DNA of 64,000 nucleotides from Pseudonocardia parietis (lineage in GTDB: Bacteria > Actinomycetota > Actinomycetes > Mycobacteriales > Pseudonocardiaceae), in NCBI RefSeq assembly GCF_017876315.1, contig NZ_JAGINU010000003.1, positions 48,203 through 112,202 on the forward strand. Direction: 5' to 3'. Numbering within the stretch: the stretch's first letter is position 1; each line of letters opens with the position of its first letter. Below, in pieces: positions 16,084 to 23,180 of this stretch. Under the pieces are notes generated by a model. That model ran no database searches, was not told the DNA's origin, and saw nothing but the letters and a program-made list of their open reading frames with translations. The position numbers were made by a program, and so were the translations under genes.

Positions 16084-17087
16084 TGGTGACAGACCAATCG
16101 GCACGCCTGCCCAACCCGGCAGGGTCGCCGGACCCCCTTCCGGCCGGTCTGGCCGGGGACCCGCGGGAGGATCCGGCCTGGCGGCTGGCCACGGCGTTCG
16201 TGCTCTCGCGGCGCTCGGCCCACACCCGGCGGGCCTACGCCCGCGACATCCGCGACTTCTACACCTGGTGCCACCGGGCCGGGCTGGATCCGCTGCGGCT
16301 GCGGCGGGTACACATCGACGCCTACGCCCACGAGCTCGCCCAGCCCCAGCCCCGCACCGGCCGCCCGGCCGCCGAGTCGACGATCGCGCGCAAGCTCTCC
16401 ACGCTGGCCGGGCTGTATGCCTACGGCGTCGGCGAGGAGCTGCTCGACCGCTCTCCCCTCACCGGAGTACAGCGCCCGCGGGGCGGGCAGGACTCGGTAT
16501 CCACCGGGCTGACCCGCGACGAGGTCGCGGCGCTCCTGTCCGCCGCGGCTGCCGACGGAGCACGAGCCCACGCCCTGATCAGCCTGCTGGTCCACAACGG
16601 GCTGCGCATCGACGAGGCACTGTCCCGCGACGTCGAACACCTGCAGACCGAACGCGGCCACCAGGTGCTGCGGCTGCGCCGCAAGGGCGGCCGCACCGCG
16701 ACCGCGCCGCTGGCACCACCGGTGCTCCACGCCCTGACCATCTACCTGGCCGGGCGCACCAGCGGCCCGCTGTTCAGCACCCGCACCGGGCGCAGGGTCG
16801 ACGAACCCGCCGCCTGGCGGCTCATCCGGCGCCTCGCCCACCGCGCCGGGCTGCCCCAAGCCGACCGGATCAACCCGCACAGCCTGCGCCACACCTTCGT
16901 CACGGCCGCCCTCGATGCCGGGGTGGCGCTGCGCGATGTCCAAGATGGAGCGGGGCATTCGGATCCGCGCACAACTCGGAAATATGATCGATCCCGGCAC
17001 AACCTGGATCGGCACCCCAGCTACGCCGTATCCACCTTCTACGCCGCCGGCCAGTCCACCGCGACGACCGGGCGCCGGGACAGCTAA
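16083..17087 (+). CDS. Tyrosine recombinase/integrase
   Basis: 334 residues. A SAM-like core-binding domain (residues about 35-125, SAHTRRAYARDIRDFYTWC) is followed by the catalytic domain with all expected residues: Arg in VHNGLRIDEAL, Lys in LRRKGGRT, His-x-x-Arg in NPHSLRHTF, His in GAGHSDPRTT and Tyr in TRKYDR. Such enzymes integrate and excise elements or resolve dimers by strand exchange at attachment sites. Several in-frame GTGs (16077-16088) could start it; 16083 couples it to the upstream gene. No tRNA gene or obvious att duplication is adjacent, so the target site is unknown. Confidence 0.85.
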   Translation: MVTDQSARLPNPAGSPDPLPAGLAGDPREDPAWRLATAFVLSRRSAHTRRAYARDIRDFYTWCHRAGLDPLRLRRVHIDAYAHELAQPQPRTGRPAAESTIARKLSTLAGLYAYGVGEELLDRSPLTGVQRPRGGQDSVSTGLTRDEVAALLSAAAADGARAHALISLLVHNGLRIDEALSRDVEHLQTERGHQVLRLRRKGGRTATAPLAPPVLHALTIYLAGRTSGPLFSTRTGRRVDEPAAWRLIRRLAHRAGLPQADRINPHSLRHTFVTAALDAGVALRDVQDGAGHSDPRTTRKYDRSRHNLDRHPSYAVSTFYAAGQSTATTGRRDS

Positions 17088-17136
17088 CCGCTGGCTGCGA
17101 ACCTGCCGGGGGCTTCACGCGGCGGGTCCCCCTGCC

Positions 17137-17157
17137 GGGGGCGGTTGCCTCGCCCCC
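17137..17157. terminator. GC hairpin between convergent integrase and small gene
   Basis: GGGGGCG (17137-17143) and CGCCCCC (17151-17157) are perfectly complementary around a seven-base loop. They lie between the integrase stop (17087) and the convergent small gene ending at 17163. There is no T-tract, as is common for actinomycete terminators. Confidence 0.5.
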
Positions 17158-17162
17158 TGTGG

Positions 17163-17363
17163 TCAGCCGTCTTCGTGCTCGTCTGGCTCGAGCGTGATTC
17201 CGGCCTGGTCGAGCAGCGCCTGTACGGCGCGTTTGAGCCACCGCACGTCCTCGCGGGTCTCGATCACCGTGGTCACGATCGCGGTGACATCCTCCTCGGT
17301 CCGCTGAGCGCGGGATTCAAGTCCGCGCACTCTGGCTTCGAGGTCGGCGAAGGTGGTGGCCAC
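17163..17363 (-). CDS. Small coiled-coil protein
   Basis: 66 residues from GTG 17363, preceded by GAGAGG. The sequence FADLEARVRGLESRAQRTEE continues into a helix with hydrophobic heptads and ends in an acidic tail, so it is predicted to form a short coiled-coil oligomer. Similar tiny proteins are found beside integrases and restriction genes in actinobacteria, without function. It is convergent to the integrase. Confidence 0.5.
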   Translation of the reverse strand: MATTFADLEARVRGLESRAQRTEEDVTAIVTTVIETREDVRWLKRAVQALLDQAGITLEPDEHEDG

Positions 17364-17419
17364 GACGGCGATCCTCTCACCCCGGTCCCGGCAGTGGCGA
17401 GACGGCGGGGCGGTCAGAT

Positions 17420-17836
17420 CGAGGCGCCCAGAACGCGCAGCGCCTGGTCCAGGTCTTCGCCGCCGACCGGGCCGCCGCGACCGCGGCCCGCGACGAGCTC
17501 GAACGCCACATCCGCGCCCGCGACGTCTACCGCGGCGCGCTGCTGCAGTTCGACACCGGCGACGGCCGCGGCAACGAACTGGTCACCTTTCTGCCCCGGC
17601 CCCAGATGGACGCGGCCGAGGTGATCCTGCTCCACGATTGTCGACCCGGCGTAGCCGGCCTGCCACCACCCGTTACCGTCTCGGTGGGCCCGCTCGGCGG
17701 CGGCCCGGCGGTCGGACCCCGTCCTCCCCCCGGGACGGGATCCGACAACGCGGGTTCTGCCCCAGCGGCTCGTTCGGCGCGGCTCACCGCCGAGCTGCTC
17801 GAGGGTGGGCCACCACGGCAAGTGATCCATCGCTGA
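17420..17836 (+). pseudogene. N-terminally truncated gene fragment beside the integrase
   Basis: A forward frame without a good start reads as ordinary protein from about 17426: AQNAQRLVQVFAADRAAATA, then DELERHIRARDVYRGALLQF, and PRPQMDAAEVILLHD. It then degenerates into proline/glycine-rich sequence before stopping at 17836. Its upstream part overlaps the 5' region of the small divergent gene. I cannot name the family. It is most likely a decayed cargo or replication gene cut during rearrangement. Confidence 0.35.
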
Positions 17837-17938
17837 TGACGTGGTCCCACAGGACCAGCTCCAGCGGCCCTGCGTAACCGCTGATCACGTTGCGTCGTTA
17901 TCCCATGGGGGCGGTACCCGATCAGGGGAGGCGGTGGC

Positions 17939-18169
17939 GTGGCTCGCTGCTGGTGGCCCGATCCACCGTCACAGTCCGACACCGGCCTGCCGGATCCGGG
18001 GCCGGTCGGCACCGGGGCCGCGGCCCCCGCGCCGGCGACGGACAGGGCGGCGCCCGTCCCCGAGCCGACGCCGTCTGTCGAGACGGTGCCCGCGGATGAG
18101 CTGGTCGGCCAGCTGGCGTGGTTGGTGCCCCGTAGAACGTCGACGGGGCGGCGAATCACCAGACCATGA
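17939..18169 (+). CDS. Possible small proline-rich protein
   Basis: 76 residues from GTG 17939 with GGGGAGG upstream. The middle is proline/alanine-rich (APAPATDRAAPVPEPTP) and is followed by ETVPADELVGQLAWLVPRR, which looks like a genuine helix. Nothing is recognised. The surrounding 17.84-18.32 kb is otherwise without a supportable gene. This call rests on start signal and composition only. Confidence 0.3.
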   Translation: MARCWWPDPPSQSDTGLPDPGPVGTGAAAPAPATDRAAPVPEPTPSVETVPADELVGQLAWLVPRRTSTGRRITRP

Positions 18170-18317
18170 TTGACCTGGCGCTGGGCGCCAACCGGCCCTG
18201 GCGGCTCGCATGGGGCGGCGTTGAACAGCAGCCGGCCGATTGGGTCGGTGGGGTCGTGGGCCGGGCCGACACGCCATGTTCCCGGAGACGAACCTGCGCA
18301 CCAATGTGCGCGGCCCC

Positions 18318-18998
18318 TTAGGTGAACCAGCGCCGCCACCAGCTGGGCGACGCGGTCCGGCGGGCAGTGGACGGCGCCGCCGGTTCGACTGGCCGGTTCT
18401 GATCGACATTGCTGTTGGGCGGTTGTGGGGCGGAGTGTTCTGGAGGGGTGGTGGACAGCAGCCAGGCGACCGACACGGATCGCGGGTCCAGTCGTTCGCC
18501 TCCGGAGGTGTCGCTGTGCTGTTCGATGGTATCGAGTATCGCTGGGTTCAGGATAAGGCGATATGATTGCAGGCGCTGTTGGATTGCTGCGGTCTGTGGG
18601 TCGGCGGTCGAAGCACTAGCGCCGAAGTTTCCTCGACATATCCGGAAGTTGCCGATTCCGCAGAGCCGTGTTGCTTTTTCCAGTAGCATTAATGTGACCT
18701 GGCGGTCGACTGTGTCGGTGGTTTCGGCGTTGTGGAGGTAGTCCGGCGGTAGTTGGAGCACTGGAGCGACCGCGGTGATGTCGTCGGTGGTGTAGTGGCC
18801 GTGCAGGAGGGCTGCGACGCGGCGTTCCTGGGCGGGGTCGAGCGGGATGTCCTGCGTGGCGCGTTGTGCCGCGACCGTGCGGCGGCGGGCCGCGTCGCGG
18901 CTGTCGTCGAAGAGGTCGGTCACGATGTCCACGTCTATCTCCGACGGTGAAGTCGTTTCGCGCGCCTGTGGTGTAGCGGAGTCAGCTGATTCGGCCAC
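18318..18998 (-). CDS. Hypothetical regulator partnered with lsr2-like gene
   Basis: 226 residues, GTG 18998 with GGGAG five bases upstream. The central part (YTTDDITAVAPVLQLPPDYL) resembles the short helical module found in actinobacterial proteins encoded beside lsr2 and in XRE-type regulators. Downstream comes a helical region with LRLCGIG-like sequence and a tryptophan-rich, basic C-terminal tail (SPSWWRRWFT). It starts 15 bases after the Lsr2-like gene and is surely in its operon. It may modulate or accompany the nucleoid protein; that role is inference. Confidence 0.55.
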   Translation of the reverse strand: MAESADSATPQARETTSPSEIDVDIVTDLFDDSRDAARRRTVAAQRATQDIPLDPAQERRVAALLHGHYTTDDITAVAPVLQLPPDYLHNAETTDTVDRQVTLMLLEKATRLCGIGNFRICRGNFGASASTADPQTAAIQQRLQSYRLILNPAILDTIEQHSDTSGGERLDPRSVSVAWLLSTTPPEHSAPQPPNSNVDQNRPVEPAAPSTARRTASPSWWRRWFT

Positions 18999-19013
18999 GT
19001 TGTCTCCCGGTCC

Positions 19014-19403
19014 CTAGCCGCTGAACTGGACGGTGCTCGACGTGAAGCGGGGGTCCCATGCGCGAGCGGTGTCGTATGCGGAGAGAACTTCGCGCGGGAT
19101 TCGGCCGCGTTCGGAGACGGTGTAGCCGTTCTCGCGGGCCCATGCCCGCACTGCTTGATTGTGGGCCCGGTCCTCGGCGCTGTTCCTGCTGTGGGGACCA
19201 CGGTCGGTGCCGCTGCGGCCCGTGGTGGGGGAGGCTCTGCGGCCGGCGGAGAGGAACGGGGCGAGTGTCTCTCGGAGCAGTCCAGCATTTCCGGCCGATA
19301 GGTCGATCCCGAACTGTGTTCCGTCGAGCGTGAACGGAACGGTTTCGTCGGCTTGTCCGCCCGTGAGGTCGTCGACGAACCGGATGGTCTGGATCTGTGC
19401 CAC
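19014..19403 (-). CDS. lsr2: Lsr2-like nucleoid-associated protein
   Basis: 129 residues. The N terminus (VDDLTGGQADETVPFTLDG, then FGIDLSAGNAGLLRETLAPF) matches the Lsr2 dimerisation domain. The C terminus has the AT-hook-like DNA-binding domain (AVRAWARENGYTVSERGRI with the RGR core, then PREVLSAYDTA). Lsr2 bridges AT-rich DNA and silences foreign genes in actinobacteria. Plasmids often carry their own copy to reduce fitness cost. The start is GTG 19403. The AT-rich patches at 14.2 and 19.5 kb are natural targets. Confidence 0.85.
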   Translation of the reverse strand: MAQIQTIRFVDDLTGGQADETVPFTLDGTQFGIDLSAGNAGLLRETLAPFLSAGRRASPTTGRSGTDRGPHSRNSAEDRAHNQAVRAWARENGYTVSERGRIPREVLSAYDTARAWDPRFTSSTVQFSG

Positions 19404-19493
19404 TGGCTCTCTTTTCGCCGTGTTCGGAGTGGTGGCCCTAGATTACAGACTTCGTTGCGACCACAGGAACACACAAATCGGTACGGCCGTCGG

Positions 19494-19513
19494 GGCCCTG
19501 TCCATAACAGGGC
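19494..19513. terminator. Inverted repeat GCCCTGT...ACAGGGC
   Basis: A stem of GCCCTGT and ACAGGGC with a five- to six-base loop lies in the 201-base gap between the Lsr2-like gene and the upstream replication-type gene, both leftward. It could be a terminator of the latter or an operator of lsr2. No T-tract follows. Confidence 0.4.
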
Positions 19514-19604
19514 AACCTCCGCGCTGCCCGCCCGATCGCGCCCGGAACATCGCCGGCGCCTCATCCGGCCACGGTGCGGCTCCGAGCCCTGCTCGGCCGC
19601 GTGG

Positions 19605-21023
19605 TCATCGCTTGATCCGGGGGCGGCGCAGTCTGCGCGGCAGCACAGCCGCGGCCGGGCGGTGGTCGTGCTGGGTGCCGCGGGCTTCGCGCAGCTGCCG
19701 CAGGTGCTCGCTGAGCGCTTCTTGTGCGGCGCGGCGGGCCCCGCGCCCGGCGGGGCGGTCGAGCAGTGCAGGGTCGACCTTAGCGGCGGGCTTCGCGCTG
19801 GTGCCGGCGCGCATCCGGCCGATCTGTACCGCCCGGATTTCGCCGAGGCGCCCGCGCCAGGGCCGTAGCCGTGCTCCGATGATCCGCAGCGGGTCGCGGG
19901 CCCCGGAGGACAGGTCGCCGCGGCGGCGGTCGGGCCGGTCGGGGTGGTATTCGAGGGCGTGGAGCAGTCCGGTGACGGTGGCGCCGGCGTCCCACCAGGG
20001 TTTGAGCAGGGCCCTGGCCCGCCAGATCTCGATCTTGCCGCCTTTTCGGCCTCCTAGGCCGAGATGTGAGAGCAGGGTGAGGGTGGCTGCGTTTCTGGCA
20101 TCGGGGGTGTCGGGGACGTCGTAGGGGTGCCACTTGGGCTGGGAGGTGAGCTGAGTCCGTCGGCCGCCCGTCAAGGGCTTACTACTCACGTAAGGAGTGG
20201 GGAGGTCGCCACTTTCTTCCACAGGGGACTGACCTGCGGATGCGGTGCCCGGCTCCTCGTCGTGCTGCGCACCGTCGAGGCGGGTGAGCGGGGTGTGGGT
20301 CACGAGGGCGTAGGTGGGCGTGCGCCCGGTCTCGGTGCCGAGGAACTCAGCGCTAGCACCAGCCTCGACAACGACGAGCAGCCCGATCTCCCGGGCCCAG
20401 GCCAGGACACGGGACACGGTGCGCGCGGCGCGGGCTCCGGCCGCGGCGAGGTGGGTGGCGGTCAGACCGGTGATCAGGCCGGTCTCCCAGTCCATGTGGA
20501 AGACCAGGCGGCGCAGGATCGCTGACCAGCTGCGGCGCTTGTCGACGCGCCAGTCCTCGTCGTCGACCAGTCGCGCGAGGTGCTCGAGGGCTTCGGGCTG
20601 GGAGGTCAGCACCCGATAGGAGTGGTCGATGAAGTTCCGCCATCCCGGGTGCGGGGTGAAGCCGCGGTCGTGGCGGGCGCGGGCGCGGGCGATCCCGCGG
20701 GCGCGCACCCGCGCAGTCGGTGGCAGCGCTCGACTCGCCCGCCCGGGACCGCTGGTGTGGCACGCGGCGCGGCCACGGGGTGTGCGCCGCGGCGCAGTCC
20801 TGCCGCGGATCCCGAAGGAGTCCGCTTGGGGCTGCTCACCGAGGGGAAGCTGGTGAAGCAGGCAAAACTGGGAGGGGCCGGAGGCCAGAGTGAACGCGCC
20901 GTGCTCGTAGCAACACACGCAGAACCCGGTGCCCGCCGCCGGCGAGCGCCCCGGATCTGGGCACGACGAACTCACCCCGTGTCTGTGGTGGTTGGCTCCC
21001 GGCCCAGGATGTATCCTGGACAC
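19605..21023 (-). CDS. Winged-helix plasmid replication-type protein
   Basis: Up to 472 residues. The N terminus carries a C-x2-C (FCVCC) and a later C-x2-H (FCLLHQ), a probable zinc knuckle. Residues about 150-250 look like a winged helix (SWSAILRRLVFHMDW, then LTATHLAAAGARAARTVSRV and VTHTPL). The C terminus is strongly basic. The architecture resembles helix-turn-helix replication initiators of actinomycete plasmids, but I cannot match a named Rep. The start is uncertain: GTG 21023 lies inside a perfect palindrome, and downstream GTGs exist. It sits upstream of lsr2 and downstream of a small basic protein gene. Confidence 0.5.
   Translation of the reverse strand: MSRIHPGPGANHHRHGVSSSCPDPGRSPAAGTGFCVCCYEHGAFTLASGPSQFCLLHQLPLGEQPQADSFGIRGRTAPRRTPRGRAACHTSGPGRASRALPPTARVRARGIARARARHDRGFTPHPGWRNFIDHSYRVLTSQPEALEHLARLVDDEDWRVDKRRSWSAILRRLVFHMDWETGLITGLTATHLAAAGARAARTVSRVLAWAREIGLLVVVEAGASAEFLGTETGRTPTYALVTHTPLTRLDGAQHDEEPGTASAGQSPVEESGDLPTPYVSSKPLTGGRRTQLTSQPKWHPYDVPDTPDARNAATLTLLSHLGLGGRKGGKIEIWRARALLKPWWDAGATVTGLLHALEYHPDRPDRRRGDLSSGARDPLRIIGARLRPWRGRLGEIRAVQIGRMRAGTSAKPAAKVDPALLDRPAGRGARRAAQEALSEHLRQLREARGTQHDHRPAAAVLPRRLRRPRIKR
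21004..21019. promoter_or_regulatory. Perfect palindrome at the start of the replication-type gene
   Basis: CCAGGAT, two bases, ATCCTGG form a 16-bp dyad overlapping the first codons of the frame starting at 21023. It is a natural operator candidate for autorepression and an argument that translation may start further downstream. Confidence 0.4.
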
Positions 21024-21121
21024 GCGAAAGCGCCCCTTCTTGACCGGTTGGGGATGGGCCCCGGTTCGCCGGGGCTACGGCGTCACCTCGGGTGCTGGAC
21101 CGAGTGACGCAGAGAACGAAC

Positions 21122-21152
21122 CGAGGCGGCCCCTGTGGCGGGGGCCGCCTCG
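21122..21152 (-). terminator. Strong GC terminator hairpin
   Basis: CGAGGCGGCCCC (21122-21133) pairs perfectly with GGGGCCGCCTCG (21141-21152) around a seven-base loop. The stem begins eight bases after the stop of the leftward gene ending at 21160, so it very probably ends that transcript and isolates it from the replication-type gene. Confidence 0.75.
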
Positions 21153-21159
21153 TTCTCGT

Positions 21160-21579
21160 CTACGAGGCCGTCGTCAGACGCGCCTCCAAATGCGTGGGGT
21201 ACTGCACCGGGAGTTGCCCGGCCAGGTCGGTTGCGTATCGGAGCCCCAGCTGGATTAACGCCCCCGACACGATCCCAATCCCGCGGTCGAGGTCGAGAGC
21301 CAGTTCCCGCACCTGCTGATCGATCGCCGGCGGGATCCGCACGGTGAGTTCGGCGACCTCCGCGCGGCGCAGCTGCAGTGGCAGCGGGTCGACCAGCGCG
21401 CCGCGGCGCTGCAGTCCGATCGTGAGGAGTTCGGCACCGATCTCCGACCAGGTGACCCCGCGCAGGGACGCGAGATCTTTCACCGGCCGTTCAGCGGCCA
21501 GCGGTAGCCGAGAGAAGCGCACAACGCGAGGGCCCTTGGATGGACGTCCCACCCGGCCGCCGCCTGATCTACGGGACAT
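21160..21579 (-). CDS. Small basic DNA-binding candidate (ParB/RHH-like accessory)
   Basis: 139 residues from ATG 21579, which has GGTGAGG nine bases upstream; a second ATG nine bases earlier is possible. The N terminus is basic (SRRSGGGRVGRPSKGPR). Next come RFSRLPLAAERPVKDLASLR and a helical segment WSEIGAELLTIGLQRR, then EVAELTVRIPPAIDQQVREL. The pattern of a short beta strand then two helices suggests ribbon-helix-helix or plasmid-partition accessory proteins, but no family is certain. It lies downstream of the sigma/anti-sigma pair, after an 84-base gap. Confidence 0.45.
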   Translation of the reverse strand: MSRRSGGGRVGRPSKGPRVVRFSRLPLAAERPVKDLASLRGVTWSEIGAELLTIGLQRRGALVDPLPLQLRRAEVAELTVRIPPAIDQQVRELALDLDRGIGIVSGALIQLGLRYATDLAGQLPVQYPTHLEARLTTAS

Positions 21580-21663
21580 GCCGGCCATCCTCACCGATAC
21601 TTCTGAAACCTGGAAGGCGACACGCGGGACCCGTCTGAGCGGAAATCGGCTGGGACCGAGCAC

Positions 21664-22041
21664 TCAATCCTCGTCCCCAGGGTTGCCGGGGCAATGGTCC
21701 TCCGGAGTCGGTTTGGTGGTGCCCAAACTGTCCGGCGCCTCGGGTGAGTCGGCGCGGTACCCGCGGGCTCGGCGTTCAGCCTCGCGCGCGATCGCCGATT
21801 GCCATCGAGCGGCCACGTGGGCCGGTACGTGGAGCGGCTCGTGCGCATTGGGGGGGTCCGGGAACTCGGACTCGACTGCGTCGAGGTCGGCCAGCATTCG
21901 CTGAGCGAGGTCAGGGTTGTGGTCCATCAGGATGCGTAGCCGTTCCTCTTCTCCGGCAGTGAGTATCCCGGCCCGCAGGTCCGCCAGGTCCTCCCAGCTG
22001 AACGGTGCCGGGGAGTTGGGGTCCTCGGGCGGTGTGGTCAC
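21664..22041 (-). CDS. Soluble anti-sigma factor-like protein
   Basis: 125 residues from GTG 22041 with GGAG six bases upstream. The N-terminal half (SWEDLADLRAGILTAGEEER, then MLADLDAVESEF) looks like the helical sigma-binding domain of anti-sigma factors. It lacks the HxxxCxxC zinc motif and has no transmembrane helix, unlike most ECF anti-sigmas. It follows the ECF sigma gene after 19 bases. Assignment rests on this context and weak similarity. Confidence 0.5.
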   Translation of the reverse strand: MTTPPEDPNSPAPFSWEDLADLRAGILTAGEEERLRILMDHNPDLAQRMLADLDAVESEFPDPPNAHEPLHVPAHVAARWQSAIAREAERRARGYRADSPEAPDSLGTTKPTPEDHCPGNPGDED

Positions 22042-22060
22042 AGCCGCTCCGATGCGCTGG

Positions 22061-22828
22061 TCAGTAGAGGAGACTCGCGGAGGAGCCTAAAAGGTTCCCG
22101 CCATCTTGGCGTGCCCGCGCCCGGAGCTGTGCCCGGGCGGCGTTGGCCCGGTTGATGCGGCTGCGGACGGTCCCGATAGGCACGCCGAGGACCTCAGCGG
22201 CTTCCGCGTAGGAGAGCCCGTTGACCTTGACCAGCTCGAAGGTGCGGCGCCACGGACCGGGGATCTGGGCCAGCGCCGCAGCGATGAGAGCCCGGTCTGT
22301 GACCACCTCCGCGGGGTCGGCACCGACCTGTTCGATCTCGGTCAGGCGGCTGGTGGAGATCTCGGTGACGCGGCGTTGGTCGCGTTGCCGGTTGCGGGCG
22401 GCGGTGCGGGCGGTGTTCTCGATGATCGTGCGGAGCCAGGCTCCGACCGAACTACGCCCGGCGTAGGTGTGGGCGCTACGGAAGGCTCGCAGGAGGCCGT
22501 CCTGCACAGCGTCGTCGGCGTCGTAGTGGTTTTCGAGGACCCGTAGGGCGACGATGCGCAGCAGGGTGCGGTGGCGCCGGATCAGCTCGTTGAACGACTG
22601 CGGGTCACCGTCCAGATGGGCGCGCAACAGTTCGGCATCTGCGGGCGAGCAGGGTGCCTGGGCCCCCGCGCCGGTCGCCCGGCTGGGGGCCGCGGCGTCG
22701 CTAGTGGACGTGTCCCTGAGGTTCCGGATCGCTGCAGGTGCGAGTCCGTGTCGAGTGAACGGGATCGACCCTTCGGGGGGATCGATGTTGTCCTGAGTCG
22801 ACGCGGTCAGGTTCGCGCAGTCGGACAT
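22061..22828 (-). CDS. ECF-family RNA polymerase sigma factor
   Basis: 255 residues. An N-terminal extension of about 65 residues precedes region 2 (SFNELIRRHRTLLRIVALRV, then NHYDADDAVQDGLLRAF) and region 4 (LAQIPGPWRRTFELVKVNGL, then SYAEAAEVLGVPIGTVRSRI). This is the usual two-domain ECF layout for recognising -35 and -10 elements. ATG 22828 has GAGGTG eight bases upstream. It is divergent from the STAND/WD40 gene, and the intervening region carries a 150-bp duplication that could contain its target promoters. Confidence 0.85.
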   Translation of the reverse strand: MSDCANLTASTQDNIDPPEGSIPFTRHGLAPAAIRNLRDTSTSDAAAPSRATGAGAQAPCSPADAELLRAHLDGDPQSFNELIRRHRTLLRIVALRVLENHYDADDAVQDGLLRAFRSAHTYAGRSSVGAWLRTIIENTARTAARNRQRDQRRVTEISTSRLTEIEQVGADPAEVVTDRALIAAALAQIPGPWRRTFELVKVNGLSYAEAAEVLGVPIGTVRSRINRANAARAQLRARARQDGGNLLGSSASLLY

Positions 22829-22912
22829 TCAGCTGACACCTCGGCTTATACGATGATCCCCTCAGACGTGACTGAGCGTCGCGCGAAGGAGACGCAGCGT
22901 GGGCCGGACGTA

Positions 22913-23180
22913 TCGAAAGTGGAGCACTCTGCCCAGGTCAGAACGGGGCGATTCATTGATCAGTGAGCGTCCCCGTGGGGTTGTAGGTGTGGCTGCAGCG
23001 AAGTGGCTCGTGAGGCACCCCGGCGCGGTACGCCAGCCGCGACCCAGCGCGGGCAGACCGTGTCGAAAGCGGAGCACTCTGCCCAGGTCAGTAGGGGCGA
23101 AGTCGTTGCTCAGTGAGAATCTCGTGGGGGCGTAGATGGCTGCACCGGAGTGGTTCGTGGGGTACCTGGCCGCGCTGCGC
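22913..23180 (+). repeat. Imperfect ~150-bp tandem duplication upstream of and into the STAND gene
   Basis: The block beginning TCGAAAGTGGAGCACTCTGC at 22913 recurs at 23063 (offset 150), with an identical GGAGCACTCTGCCCAGGTCA core at 22921 and 23071. The similarity continues through CAGTGAG (22961 and 23111), the GTGGGG before the start, and the first codons of the STAND gene: GTGGCTGCAGCGAAGTGGCT near 22989 versus ATGGCTGCACCGGAGTGGTT at 23136. The first copy therefore encodes a decayed N terminus (AAAKWLV versus AAPEWFV). This duplicated promoter plus start region occupies most of the 307-base gap. Confidence 0.75.

Noticed and set aside
16083..17160. tRNA attachment site next to the integrase
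   Set aside because: I could not fold any cloverleaf or find a CCA-type end or T-loop consensus in the flanks.
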